From NCBI GenBank assembly GCA_017853285.1, contig JAFMJU010000010.1, positions 1 to 20,499 of the forward strand: 20,499 nt of DNA, read 5' to 3'. The translations under genes and the position numbers were made by a program. Each line of letters starts with the position of its first letter. The first letter of the stretch is position 1. This DNA comes from Gemmataceae bacterium. GTDB lineage: Bacteria > Planctomycetota > Planctomycetia > Gemmatales > Gemmataceae. Of the stretch, positions 7,476 through 15,094 are shown in pieces. Below the pieces are notes generated by a model that did no database searches, was not told the DNA's origin, and saw only the letters and a list, made by a program, of their open reading frames with translations.

Positions 7476-9299
7476 TCAGCCTTCGGGCAGTGATACCAGA
7501 TCGCCACCGGATCCGGTGCCGCCGCGCAGGTCGGTGCGCGGTTGCTGCTTCGCGCCTCCGGGGCCGGCGGGAGCCGGGCTGCTCGAACCACCCGAGGAAA
7601 GGGCGGCCGGGGCGGGCGGGTTGGCCGCATCCTGCTCCGGGGTCCAGTTCAGGCGCTTGCGGCTCAGGCCGATCTTCCGGTCAGGCACATCGACGCGAAG
7701 CACTTTCACCTCGATCTCGTCGCCCACCTGAACCAGGGTTTCGGGGTTCTCGACCTTCTGGTCGGAAAGCTCCGAGATATGCAGCAGGCCTTCCAGGCCG
7801 GCTTCCAACTCGATGAAGACGCCGAAGTTGGTGATTTTGGTCACCTTTCCGCGCTTCACCTCGCCCAATTGGTAGCGGGCGGGTATGTCGGTGTCCCACG
7901 GGTCGTTCTTCATTTGCTTGAGGCCCAGGGCGATACGCTTTCGTTCCTGGTCCACATTGAGAACGATACAGGTGACCGACTCGCCCTTTTGGAGAACTTC
8001 GGAGGGGTGTGACACCTTGCGGACCCAACTGATGTCGGAGACATGCAGCAGGCCGTCGATGCCCTCCTCGATTTCCACAAAGGCCCCGTAGTTGGTGAGG
8101 TTTCGCACCACGCCGGTGACCACGGTGTCCTTGGGATACCGCTCGGCCACCTTGTCCCAGGGATTGGGCTGGACCTGCTTCATGCCCAGCGAGATCTCCT
8201 GCTTGTCCCGATTGATGTTCAGGACCTGCACCTCGACCTGGTCCCCGATAGAGACCAGTTCGCTGGGGTGGTTGATACGCTTGGTCCAGCTCATTTCTGA
8301 GATATGGACCAGACCCTCGATACCCTCTTCCAGCTTCACGAAGGCGCCGTAGTTCATCACATTGACGACTTCGCCGTTGTGCTTGCTGCCGATCGGGTAG
8401 CGGTCCTGCACGTTGGACCAGGGGCTTTGGGTCTTCTGCTTCAGGCCCAGGGCGATCTTCTCGCGGTCGCGGTCCACATTGATGATGTAAACCTCGATCG
8501 GCTGGTCGATCTTCACGATCTCGTGGGGATTGCTGATGCGCCCCCAGGTCATGTCGGTGATATGGAGCAGCCCATCGATGCCGCCCAGGTCGACGAACGC
8601 GCCGAAATCGGCGATGTTCTTGACCACACCCTTGCGGATCTGGCCGGGCTGGATCTCCGACAGCAGCGAGCGCTTCATGTCCTCGCGCTGGTCCTCCAGC
8701 AGCTTGCGCCGGCTGACCACGATGTTGCGTCGGATTTCGTCGATCTTGAGGATCTTGCAGTCGATCGTCTTGCCGCAGTACTCGCCAATATCCGGCGGAC
8801 GGCGAATATCGACCTGCGACGCGGGCAGGAACACATTGACGCCGATATTCACCAGCAAGCCGCCCTTGATCTTCTTGGTCACATGGCCGGCGACGACATC
8901 GCCTTCCTTGTGCTTCTCGATGATCGCTTCCCATTCCTTCTGGCGCTTGGCCTTGCGGAAGCTGAGGATGATCGTGCCAGACTCGTCTTCGACCGAATCC
9001 AGCAGAACCTGGACCTCGTCACCAACCTTCGGGAAGACGGGGTTGGGATTGCCCTCTTCCTTCCACTCTTCCAGTGGGATCTCGCCTTCGCTCTTGTAAC
9101 CGATGTCGATGATTACCTTGTCGCCGACAATGCGGGTGACTTTGCCGTTGACCAGCTTGTTGGCCTCGTAGGCCTGCTTTTCTTCCTGGAACCAGTTCTC
9201 ACTGTTTCCACCGGTGTCCGGTTTTGCAAACGCCTGCTCAAACTGGCTCATATCCTCGTCGCCGAGGTCAAATTCGCGAAGGAGATTCCTGTTAACCAT
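7476..9299 (-). CDS. rpsA: ribosomal protein S1, six S1 domains, 607 aa
   Basis: A cytoplasmic RNA-binding protein of the 30S subunit that helps load mRNA. Six S1 (OB-fold) domains lie at about residues 48-117, 133-200, 219-288, 304-375, 390-461 and 477-548. Domains 3-6 carry the strong motif (NYGAFVKLEEGIEGLVHISE and relatives); domains 1 and 2 are more divergent, as in bacterial S1, where they contact the ribosome. The N-terminus is acidic. The last 55 residues are a flexible Pro/Ala/Ser/Gly-rich tail. ATG at 9299 (MVNRNLLREFDLGDEDMSQF) is chosen over an in-frame upstream start at 9371, whose extension is not S1-like. There is no good Shine-Dalgarno in the normal place, which is common for rpsA. 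It is flanked by strong hairpins on both sides. Confidence 0.95.
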   Translation of the reverse strand: MVNRNLLREFDLGDEDMSQFEQAFAKPDTGGNSENWFQEEKQAYEANKLVNGKVTRIVGDKVIIDIGYKSEGEIPLEEWKEEGNPNPVFPKVGDEVQVLLDSVEDESGTIILSFRKAKRQKEWEAIIEKHKEGDVVAGHVTKKIKGGLLVNIGVNVFLPASQVDIRRPPDIGEYCGKTIDCKILKIDEIRRNIVVSRRKLLEDQREDMKRSLLSEIQPGQIRKGVVKNIADFGAFVDLGGIDGLLHITDMTWGRISNPHEIVKIDQPIEVYIINVDRDREKIALGLKQKTQSPWSNVQDRYPIGSKHNGEVVNVMNYGAFVKLEEGIEGLVHISEMSWTKRINHPSELVSIGDQVEVQVLNINRDKQEISLGMKQVQPNPWDKVAERYPKDTVVTGVVRNLTNYGAFVEIEEGIDGLLHVSDISWVRKVSHPSEVLQKGESVTCIVLNVDQERKRIALGLKQMKNDPWDTDIPARYQLGEVKRGKVTKITNFGVFIELEAGLEGLLHISELSDQKVENPETLVQVGDEIEVKVLRVDVPDRKIGLSRKRLNWTPEQDAANPPAPAALSSGGSSSPAPAGPGGAKQQPRTDLRGGTGSGGDLVSLPEG

Positions 9300-9424
9300 G
9301 GGGGTTGGAGGTCCTGGAAGGGCGCCCAGCCTTAGCCGGAAACGCCAGACAGATGAAATACAAGCACGCAAGGCCTGCCGGAACTCCCGACTGGCTTCAG
9401 TCTTGCGCCAAATAAATGGTACTA

Positions 9425-9479
9425 CACTCGTCCCAAGTTAGCCAACCCAAAGGGGGGGACTAGCTCTTGTGGACGAGTG
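9425..9479 (-). repeat. 55-base hairpin between cysK and rpsA
   Basis: CACTCGTCC (9425-9433) and GGACGAGTG (9471-9479) are a perfect 9-base inverted repeat. Just inside, CAAG/CTTG, AGC/GCT and CCC/GGG can continue the stem with small bulges, making one long, almost fully paired structure. It lies 46 bases after the cysK stop and 125 bases before the rpsA start on the minus strand. It may end the cysK transcript, or be part of the rpsA leader where S1 protein could bind to control its own synthesis. No T-run follows. Confidence 0.6.
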
Positions 9480-9525
9480 GTAGGAAAAAGCCGGGCTATC
9501 TCGTCTATTTTTTAGATAGGGGAAG

Positions 9526-10491
9526 CTATTCCGGGTAAAGCGGGGTGGACAAGTAGCGCTCACCCAAGTCGGGCAAGATCACCACGATGGTTTTTCCTGC
9601 GTTTTCCGGCCGATGGGCCAGTTGAAGGGCGGCATGGGCCGCCGCCCCGCAGGAGATCCCGCAAAGCATCCCTTCCTCCTTGGCCAACCTCCGGGCCACT
9701 GAGAAGGCATCATCGTCCTGGACCTGAATGACCTCGTCGATGATGTCCACATTCAGGATGCCGGGGATGAACCCTGCCCCGATGCCCTGGATTTTGTGCC
9801 GGCCTGGTTTGATTTCCTGTCCGGCCCGTTTCTGGGTGATCACCGGGCTGGTGGCTGGCTCCACCGCGATGATTTTCGTCGCAGGGTTGCGGGCCTTCAG
9901 CACTTCACCCACGCCAGTGATGGTGCCGCCGGTGCCGACACCCGAGACAAAAATATCCACCTTGCCATGGGTGTCGCGCCAAATTTCCTCGGCGGTGGTT
10001 TTCCTATGGATTTCAGGGTTGGCGGGATTGTTGAACTGCATTGGCATGAAGGCGTTGGGGTGCTCCCGGACCAGTTCCTCGGCCCGGTTGACGGCGCCAC
10101 GCATTCCCTGGTCACCCGGAGTCAGGACGATCTCCGCCCCGAAGGCCTTCAAAAGGCGCCGCCTTTCCAGGCTCATGGTTTCGGGCATGGTCACCATCAA
10201 CTTGTAGCCCTTGGCGGCGCAGGTGAATGCCAAGCCAATGCCGGTATTACCGCTGGTTGGCTCGATGATGACCGTTCCGGCTTTGATTTTGCCTTTTTTC
10301 TCGGCGTCCTCGATCATGGCCACGCCAATGCGGTCCTTGACGGACCAAAGCGGGTTGAAGTTTTCCAACTTGCCCAGCACTGTGGCTTTGGCCCCGTCGG
10401 TGACCCGCTGGAATCGAATCAGCGGTGTGTTTCCCACACATTCGGTGATGCTGTCAAAAACCTTGCCTCGTCCAGCGTTGATGGTGGTCAT
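9526..10491 (-). CDS. cysK: cysteine synthase (O-acetylserine sulfhydrylase)
   Basis: A 321-residue, PLP-dependent, cytoplasmic enzyme that makes cysteine from O-acetylserine and sulfide. The PLP lysine is Lys52 in NPLWSVKDRIG; family members usually have small residues (NPGGSVKDR, NPAASVKDR) where this one has Leu-Trp. The substrate loop PTSGNTG is at 78-84. The phosphate-binding loop GVGTGGT is at 184-190. The PLP ring-nitrogen serine is Ser280 in GISCGAA. Length is normal for CysK/CysM. Family distance alone does not exclude a cystathionine beta-synthase-like or CysM role. ATG at 10491 is preferred (GGA 7 bases upstream); ATG at 10503 directly abuts AAAGGG and is less likely. It follows pdxA on the same strand after two hairpins, so it probably has its own promoter. 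No cysE is nearby. Confidence 0.93.
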   Translation of the reverse strand: MTTINAGRGKVFDSITECVGNTPLIRFQRVTDGAKATVLGKLENFNPLWSVKDRIGVAMIEDAEKKGKIKAGTVIIEPTSGNTGIGLAFTCAAKGYKLMVTMPETMSLERRRLLKAFGAEIVLTPGDQGMRGAVNRAEELVREHPNAFMPMQFNNPANPEIHRKTTAEEIWRDTHGKVDIFVSGVGTGGTITGVGEVLKARNPATKIIAVEPATSPVITQKRAGQEIKPGRHKIQGIGAGFIPGILNVDIIDEVIQVQDDDAFSVARRLAKEEGMLCGISCGAAAHAALQLAHRPENAGKTIVVILPDLGERYLSTPLYPE

Positions 10492-10590
10492 GGTCAGTTC
10501 CATCCCTTTGGATTTCAATTCAGAGCAAATGAACCGCCCCAATTTTCGGAATCAATCCGCAAAAGCAGGGCCAGTGTTGCCTTAATGCTT

Positions 10591-10639
10591 GAACCAACAA
10601 CAGCCCACATTACCAAGTCGCCCGGGCTTTTGTTGGTTC
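10591..10639 (-). terminator. hairpin after pdxA, no U-tract
   Basis: GAACCAACAA (10591-10600) and TTGTTGGTTC (10630-10639) pair perfectly over 10 bases. After a single C-T mismatch AGCCC/GGGCT adds five more pairs, leaving a 17-base loop. It begins 30 bases after the pdxA stop. The minus-strand sequence beyond it (AAGCATTAAGG) has no T-run. It probably marks the end of the holA-pdxA transcript. Confidence 0.6.
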
Positions 10640-10660
10640 CAATGCCATTGGCAGCATTGG
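10639..10660 (-). repeat. second small hairpin abutting the first
   Basis: CCAATGC (10639-10645) and GCATTGG (10654-10660) pair perfectly with an eight-base loop. It lies 9 bases after the pdxA stop and directly against the larger hairpin at 10591-10639, making a tandem pair. Confidence 0.5.
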
Positions 10661-10668
10661 CCCATGAA

Positions 10669-11685
10669 TCAGTGGGCCAGGTTTCTGGCTTTGGCCAAAC
10701 CCGCGGCATACCGCGTGGCTGTCACCAGGCTTTCGGCATCCGCGATTCCCTGCCATGCAATGTCAAAAGCGGTTCCATGGGCAACGGATGTGCGGACTAT
10801 GGGCAAACCCGCCGAAATGTTGACTGCCCGCCCCCTCCCGGCCAATTTCAGAGCGATATGCCCCTGGTCGTGGTAGAGGGCCACCACCCCATCGAATTCC
10901 CCGCCCACCGCGCGCTGGAACAGGGTATCGGCAGGGAGGGGCCCCCGAATGTTCATCCCTCCAGCGGTCAATCGCTCCACCAGAGGGCGGAGGATTTTTT
11001 CCTCCTCATCCCCGAATAGGCCATGTTCACCGGCGTGGGGATTCAGGGCGGCCAGACCCAGTCGGGGATTGACCACCCCCAAATCCCTCAGCAGTCCTTC
11101 CAACAGGAACGCTTTTGAGGCGATGGAGTCTGGCGTCAGGTGGTTGAACACATCACGCAGTGCCATGTGCAGGGTCTGGTGAATCACGGCGAGTCCTTCG
11201 ATCGCGAGGACCATGGCGAATTCGCGGGTGCCAGTCCGGTCGGCCAAAATCTCAGTGTGGCCGGGATGCTGGATTCCCGCGGCGCGCAGGCTTTCCTTGT
11301 TCAGTGGAGCGGTCACTATCCCATCAACCCGCCGCGCCATGGCCTGATCGATGGCCCAAACCAAAAAATCATGGGCGGCCCTGCCTGCTTCAGCGCCAAT
11401 CCGACCAGGGACCATGTCCCGCAGGTCGGCGGTTGCCACTTGGCAATAGTCCAGTTGATTGGGTTTGCCCGCCGCATCCAGTGGCGATTCCAACGATCGC
11501 AGGGCAGTGCCATCCAGCGAAAGCAAGGCCATGGCCCGTTTAAGAATGGGGCCATCACCGGCTATGACAGGTCGGCACAGGGCGCATAAATCCTTCCACG
11601 CCCGAACGATGATTTCCGGCCCAATTCCAGCCACATCCCCCATGGTGAATGCGAGAATTGGACGCTTATCGCGGGTGGCATTCAA
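10669..11685 (-). CDS. pdxA: 4-hydroxythreonine-4-phosphate dehydrogenase PdxA
   Basis: A 338-residue NAD-dependent dehydrogenase of the deoxyxylulose-5-phosphate-dependent vitamin B6 pathway. It makes the intermediate that PdxJ condenses to pyridoxine phosphate. The family start FTMGDVAGIGPEI is at 13-25. The likely divalent-metal ligands are His173 (TLHMALRDV), His217 (LNPHAGEHGLFGDE) and His272 (YHDQGH), by analogy with Escherichia coli PdxA. The C-terminal signature is GLPIVRTSVAHGTAFDIAWQ, with Trp where Gly is common. A PdxA2-type paralogue with another sugar-phosphate substrate is the main alternative. The start must be TTG at 11685, because the next Met falls inside the conserved core; GGAGG lies about 10 bases upstream. 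It is 6 bases after holA and thus probably co-transcribed. No other B6 gene is in the window. Confidence 0.92.
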   Translation of the reverse strand: MNATRDKRPILAFTMGDVAGIGPEIIVRAWKDLCALCRPVIAGDGPILKRAMALLSLDGTALRSLESPLDAAGKPNQLDYCQVATADLRDMVPGRIGAEAGRAAHDFLVWAIDQAMARRVDGIVTAPLNKESLRAAGIQHPGHTEILADRTGTREFAMVLAIEGLAVIHQTLHMALRDVFNHLTPDSIASKAFLLEGLLRDLGVVNPRLGLAALNPHAGEHGLFGDEEEKILRPLVERLTAGGMNIRGPLPADTLFQRAVGGEFDGVVALYHDQGHIALKLAGRGRAVNISAGLPIVRTSVAHGTAFDIAWQGIADAESLVTATRYAAGLAKARNLAH

Positions 11686-11691
11686 GTTGAC

Positions 11692-12804
11692 CTAGCCTCC
11701 CCGGGCTGAACGGTGTTCCGGGACCGCCAGGTTCACGATGAGTTTTTCAAGCACGGTGCGCTGGGGTAGTCTGCTTCCACCCTTCAGGGCCAAGTCCGTG
11801 CGGGCCAAATCGTCCATCAACCGGAAGAGCCTTCGGCCTCCGAGGTGGCGCATCAGGGTTTCCGCGTCTTTTTGGAAAAAACCAGGCCGAATCCCCGCTT
11901 CTGTCATGGCTTGGGGCAGGCCAACCGAGGCTCCGGATTTGGCCCTCCTGGCGGCGCGCGCGATCTTTCTCAGTTGGAAAGCCAAGGCTCCCTGCAATCG
12001 CATGCTGCTTTCAACGGCGTTGCCCGAGACATACTGGTCATCCAGGATGGACAAGGCTTGGCCGGGGTTGCCGGAACTGATCGCGTTGAAGATTTTCCAA
12101 ACCAATTCCTGGGTGCCACCGGACACCAGTTTATCCACCATGTCCGCTGTGACCGTGTTGGCTCCGGGCGGCAAACCGCAGGCCAGTTTGGCAATCTCCT
12201 GGTCCAGGCGTCCTAAATCTTTACCAAGCAGTTCTTCCAGTGCCCTTGCGGCATCAGTGGCCAATTCCACCTGGTGATTTTGCCGTGCCCAAGTCCTGGC
12301 CCAGGTGGCAGCGCTGAATCGCTCGGGCACATCGCAGCGCAATAGGGATGGTGCCGGAGTCAGTTTGGCGAGCCGTGTGTTGGATGGCCAACTGTCCACC
12401 ACCAAAAGGGCAACACCTGCCCAGCCCGGGTTGGAAAACTGCTTCTCTAGAGGTTGCCGGAATTTGGAAACAAAATCGTCGGCTTCATCCACCCGGAAAA
12501 GGGTTTTACCACCGAACAGGGAGGCGGTGCCCAGTTCATCAAGAAAGGTGGCCAAGTCCAGCGAATCCCCGTCGGTGCGTATGGTGGTCCCGGGGGAGTC
12601 CCCGGAGGAATCTGGCTTGCCATGAACCAGGTCGCGGACCATCCGGCACCCGTGCCGGCGCAGGAAATCATCCTGCCCAACCACGACATAGAAAGGTTGG
12701 GGCGGGCCGGCCAAACCCTTGTCAAGAAGGTCGATCACAGCTTGGCCGGTTGATTTTTTGCTGTCTCGGCTTTCCAAGGCTTTGGCTCCATTGATGACAC
12801 ACAC
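11692..12804 (-). CDS. holA: DNA polymerase III delta subunit
   Basis: A 370-residue protein of the HolA family, the clamp-loader subunit that opens the beta sliding clamp in replication. The N-terminal segment PFYVVVGQDDFLRRH (37-51) matches the start of the family's AAA-like domain. It continues through LDELGTASLFGGKTLFRVDE, where the clamp-binding leucine/phenylalanine element lies in the family. The middle KDLGRLDQEIAKLA and the C-terminal helical collar (NPGQALSILDDQYVSGNAVE and QLRKIARAARRAK) are typical. It is catalytically inactive as an ATPase, with no Walker A, as expected for delta. The start is GTG at 12804; the frame closes at a TAG three codons upstream (12811-12813). It is followed after 6 bases by pdxA. 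The fit to the family is good although HolA diverges fast. Confidence 0.88.
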   Translation of the reverse strand: MCVINGAKALESRDSKKSTGQAVIDLLDKGLAGPPQPFYVVVGQDDFLRRHGCRMVRDLVHGKPDSSGDSPGTTIRTDGDSLDLATFLDELGTASLFGGKTLFRVDEADDFVSKFRQPLEKQFSNPGWAGVALLVVDSWPSNTRLAKLTPAPSLLRCDVPERFSAATWARTWARQNHQVELATDAARALEELLGKDLGRLDQEIAKLACGLPPGANTVTADMVDKLVSGGTQELVWKIFNAISSGNPGQALSILDDQYVSGNAVESSMRLQGALAFQLRKIARAARRAKSGASVGLPQAMTEAGIRPGFFQKDAETLMRHLGGRRLFRLMDDLARTDLALKGGSRLPQRTVLEKLIVNLAVPEHRSARGG

Positions 12805-12931
12805 CCAAGCCTAGGGTAGCCGCTTGATCCAACCCAATGGGTGTGGTGGAAATCCTCCGGGAACAATGCCAACGCAAAACCCTGGCCTGCTTGCGAGGAA
12901 GGTGGGTGCGGGCATTCAGGAAGATGGATCC

Positions 12932-12945
12932 GTCCCAACAGGGAC
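12932..12945 (-). terminator. weak hairpin after the Ig-like gene
   Basis: GTCCC (12932-12936) and GGGAC (12941-12945) pair around AACA, 12 bases after the stop of the Ig-like gene. The stem is short and no T-run follows on the minus strand, so read-through into holA is likely. Confidence 0.3.
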
Positions 12946-12956
12946 AAAAATGCTTT

Positions 12957-14747
12957 TTATGGAGCAGGAGGTGAGCCACCTGCAGCTGATGGAGCAGGCG
13001 GCATTGGTGTTGGCGGAAGGGGCAAGCTGGTGGCTGCCGGAGCGGCTGGAGGGCCGGACGAACCAGTCGGTGACGCGGGAGGTAAGGCTGACGCTGGTGC
13101 AGGCGGCGCGCCAGTTGCCGGTGTACTTGGAAGTCCGCCTGCCGGTGCAGGCGGCGGGCTGGTGGCTGGTGCGGGCGGAAGGCCGCTTGCCGGCACGGGT
13201 GGTGCGTTGTTGGCCGGGGCTGGCGATGCGCCAGAAGACGGTGCAGGTGGAAGTCCGGTGGCAGGTACGGAGGAGGACGGTGCTGGGGGTGCGTTCAATG
13301 GCAGCGCACTTGGTGCGCCACTGGGGGGAGAGGATAGGGCTCCCATCGGTGCTGGCGCCTCGGTGGCGGGTGAATTGATGCCGGGTGGTGCGGGGACCGC
13401 TCCTTCCACCGGGGCGATCTCTATGCTGTTGATCCTGGCCTTGGGGGTGTTCAGATCGACCTTCACAGGCCCCGAGGTCTGATCGATTCCCTGATTGCCG
13501 GCCAGGTCCGTGCAGGTGACCCGGATGTTGAACTGGAAGGGCAGGCCCTGTGCAGGCATTTTCCAGACAAATTTCCCATTGTTTGGCAAATCCTTCACCG
13601 CCTCGGTCCAAGGCCCTTCCGGAGTTTGTGAATAACTGATGGCGATAGGGGTGGACCCGAGGAATTTGTCAGTCGCCGACCAGTTGATGGTCATGTTGCC
13701 TTGTTCGGGGCCACGCCCCACATCCACCCCGACTATGCGCACGGAGGGCTTGGTTTCATCCACCTCCACCCAAACATGCGGGGCGTCGCCTGGCTTGGGG
13801 GCTGGCTCGCTCAAGTCCACTCCGCTTCGCGCGATCAGTGTGAATCCGTAGCGGCCCTGCTCGGGAACCTCCAGGATGCAGGGAGGATCTTTCGGGGCAT
13901 CCATCGGGTATTTGCCCCAAGTCCTACCGCCATCCCTCGTGTAGTGGACCTCCACCCTCGTCACATCGGAGGGGCCCACATCCTCAAGGCGGTAATTCAG
14001 GGCGAACCGTTTGCTGCGCACCATGATCAAGGGAACCCGGCCGTCGGAATTGGTCGGGGCCATCTGCCCCGGTTTCAGGCCCATGGCAAGGACTTGTTCA
14101 CCCAAATTTTTGGCGCGGTCTCTAACGCTCAGTCTCACTTCGACCGGGCTGGGGGTGCCAGGGTTCCAGGAATGGGAGCCTTGCTGCAACTGTTGGGCGG
14201 GAAGGGGAACCCAATCCTTGGCTCCCAGCAGCCTGTATTCCAGCCGCATCGAGGAAACATCCAGGTTTTCATCGCGGACTTCCCACTCGACAACAAGGTT
14301 TCCCTCCTTCGGAGCGGGGCCTTGTCGCAAGATGATGGAAGGGGCGAGGGTATCTACACAAACTTTCAATAAGGCCGGGGCTCCGGCCATGTTGGCAGGT
14401 TTCAATACCCCGCCGGTTTCCTGGGTCTGAACTGAGAACCAGTACCAGCCGTCACGGGGTGCCCTGTAACTGAAGGTTTTCTGGAGTACCCCCGCGGTGG
14501 CGACATACTGATAGGTTTTTCCCAGGTCCTCCGAAACATGAAGGATCAGCGCCTGGGTTTTTTTGTCATTCGGGTCGGGATAGACAGGGATCAAAAACGA
14601 TGGTTGCTCGGCGTAATAAACCGTTTGTCCCTGGGCGGCAGCGGTTCGAAAAAGGCCCAAGAGAACCAAAAGTGGGAAGATGACAGCCCTCCGCCAAAAA
14701 CTTGGCGGGGGTTCGGCTGCCAGCCGGCTTGTCACCTTCACTTCCAT
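12957..14747 (-). CDS. secreted Ig-like domain protein with Pro/Ala-rich tail
   Basis: A 596-residue exported protein of unknown function. The signal peptide has a basic Trp-Arg-Arg followed by VIFPLLVLLGLFRTAAA, with likely cleavage near residue 38. The body, to about residue 445, is beta-rich. It holds several repeats resembling Ig-like or fibronectin type III folds, with recurring phrases such as YTRDGGRTWG, YSQTPEGPWTEAV and VTCTDLAGNQG, as seen in planctomycete surface or periplasmic proteins. The last 150 or so residues are Pro/Ala/Ser/Gly repeats, probably a flexible spacer with no visible membrane anchor or sorting motif at the end. The start is ATG at 14747 without a clear ribosome site. 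A 152-base gap precedes holA. The function cannot be inferred; adhesion or envelope binding are guesses. Confidence 0.85.
   Translation of the reverse strand: MEVKVTSRLAAEPPPSFWRRAVIFPLLVLLGLFRTAAAQGQTVYYAEQPSFLIPVYPDPNDKKTQALILHVSEDLGKTYQYVATAGVLQKTFSYRAPRDGWYWFSVQTQETGGVLKPANMAGAPALLKVCVDTLAPSIILRQGPAPKEGNLVVEWEVRDENLDVSSMRLEYRLLGAKDWVPLPAQQLQQGSHSWNPGTPSPVEVRLSVRDRAKNLGEQVLAMGLKPGQMAPTNSDGRVPLIMVRSKRFALNYRLEDVGPSDVTRVEVHYTRDGGRTWGKYPMDAPKDPPCILEVPEQGRYGFTLIARSGVDLSEPAPKPGDAPHVWVEVDETKPSVRIVGVDVGRGPEQGNMTINWSATDKFLGSTPIAISYSQTPEGPWTEAVKDLPNNGKFVWKMPAQGLPFQFNIRVTCTDLAGNQGIDQTSGPVKVDLNTPKARINSIEIAPVEGAVPAPPGINSPATEAPAPMGALSSPPSGAPSALPLNAPPAPSSSVPATGLPPAPSSGASPAPANNAPPVPASGLPPAPATSPPPAPAGGLPSTPATGAPPAPASALPPASPTGSSGPPAAPAATSLPLPPTPMPPAPSAAGGSPPAP
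12960..13410 (-). repeat. degenerate Pro/Ala-coding repeat tract
   Basis: About 450 bases coding for the C-terminal tail of the Ig-like protein. They consist of loosely repeated units of 15-24 bases encoding variants of GLPPAPAS and APPAPA. The tract is GC-rich and creates long open shadow frames on the plus strand. Such tracts vary in length between strains through slippage. Confidence 0.7.
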
Positions 14748-14802
14748 GATTGCGAGGCCTGTAAACCCTTCTCAAAGCCCCAATGCCTTGTTTTGACGCT
14801 GT

Positions 14803-15054
14803 TTAAATCGTCAAGCCATCAGGCAATTGGAGGTCCATAGCCAGACCCTGGTCTCGCCACAAGACCATCCTCATTGGCATCGGTTGGGCAAGGTATCCGG
14901 CTTGAGCGGGTTCTACGGGTTCGGGAAGGGCATTTGTATCACTGATAATTCGTTTCTTGATCAACTTTCTGATGATTTTGGCGGCTGTTTTGTGGCAACC
15001 CAAATCCCCGCCACCGAATCCAACGGTCTCTACACTGCTATTTAGTCGGGCCAT
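14803..15054 (-). CDS. doubtful small ORF, 83 aa, upstream of Ig-like gene
   Basis: ATG at 15054 to TAA at 14803 would encode a basic then acidic peptide containing KIIRKLIKKRIISDTNALP and a beta-like end MRMVLWRDQGLAMDLQLPDG. It has no signal peptide or domain I know. It would end 55 bases before the Ig-like gene on the same strand and start 40 bases from gcvT, facing away. Third-position GC is lower than in the neighbours and no clear ribosome site exists, so it may be chance. The protein-like C-terminal half is why it is listed. Confidence 0.35.
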   Translation of the reverse strand: MARLNSSVETVGFGGGDLGCHKTAAKIIRKLIKKRIISDTNALPEPVEPAQAGYLAQPMPMRMVLWRDQGLAMDLQLPDGLTI

Positions 15055-15081
15055 ATGGGCCTGTTTGGGGCAAGTCTGTCC

Positions 15082-15088
15082 AAGGGAT
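15082..15088 (+). promoter_or_regulatory. ribosome binding site deciding the gcvT start
   Basis: AAGGGA lies about 7 bases before ATG at 15095. It supports that start over the upstream in-frame start at 14957, whose added 46 residues do not resemble GcvT. Confidence 0.7.
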
Positions 15089-15094
15089 ACAAGC

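Larger units (their letters stand above)
14748..15094. other. intergenic region between the Ig-like gene and gcvT
   Basis: 347 bases between divergent, well-supported genes. On the minus strand most of it can encode an 82-residue ORF (14803-15054), listed separately. On the plus strand a -10-like GATAAT occurs at about 14942-14947 without a good -35. I searched for the conserved glycine-aptamer core expected ahead of gcv genes and did not see it. Confidence 0.5.

Noticed and set aside
8304..9335. 343-residue plus-strand ORF opposite rpsA.
   Set aside because: It is the exact antisense of six recognisable S1 domains. Its Asp/Leu/Val-rich composition is typical of antisense reading.
9796..11019. 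407-residue plus-strand ORF across cysK and pdxA.
   Set aside because: It is antisense to two well-supported enzymes and the intergenic hairpins; no family resemblance.
12824..13482. Long plus-strand ORFs opposite the Ig-like gene (184 and 213 residues).
   Set aside because: They are shadows of the GC-rich Pro/Ala repeat tract, with biased composition (Gly/Ala or Trp/Arg-rich) and no family features.
14748..15094. Glycine riboswitch ahead of gcvT.
   Set aside because: I did not find the conserved aptamer core or a tandem arrangement. A covariance-model search would be decisive.
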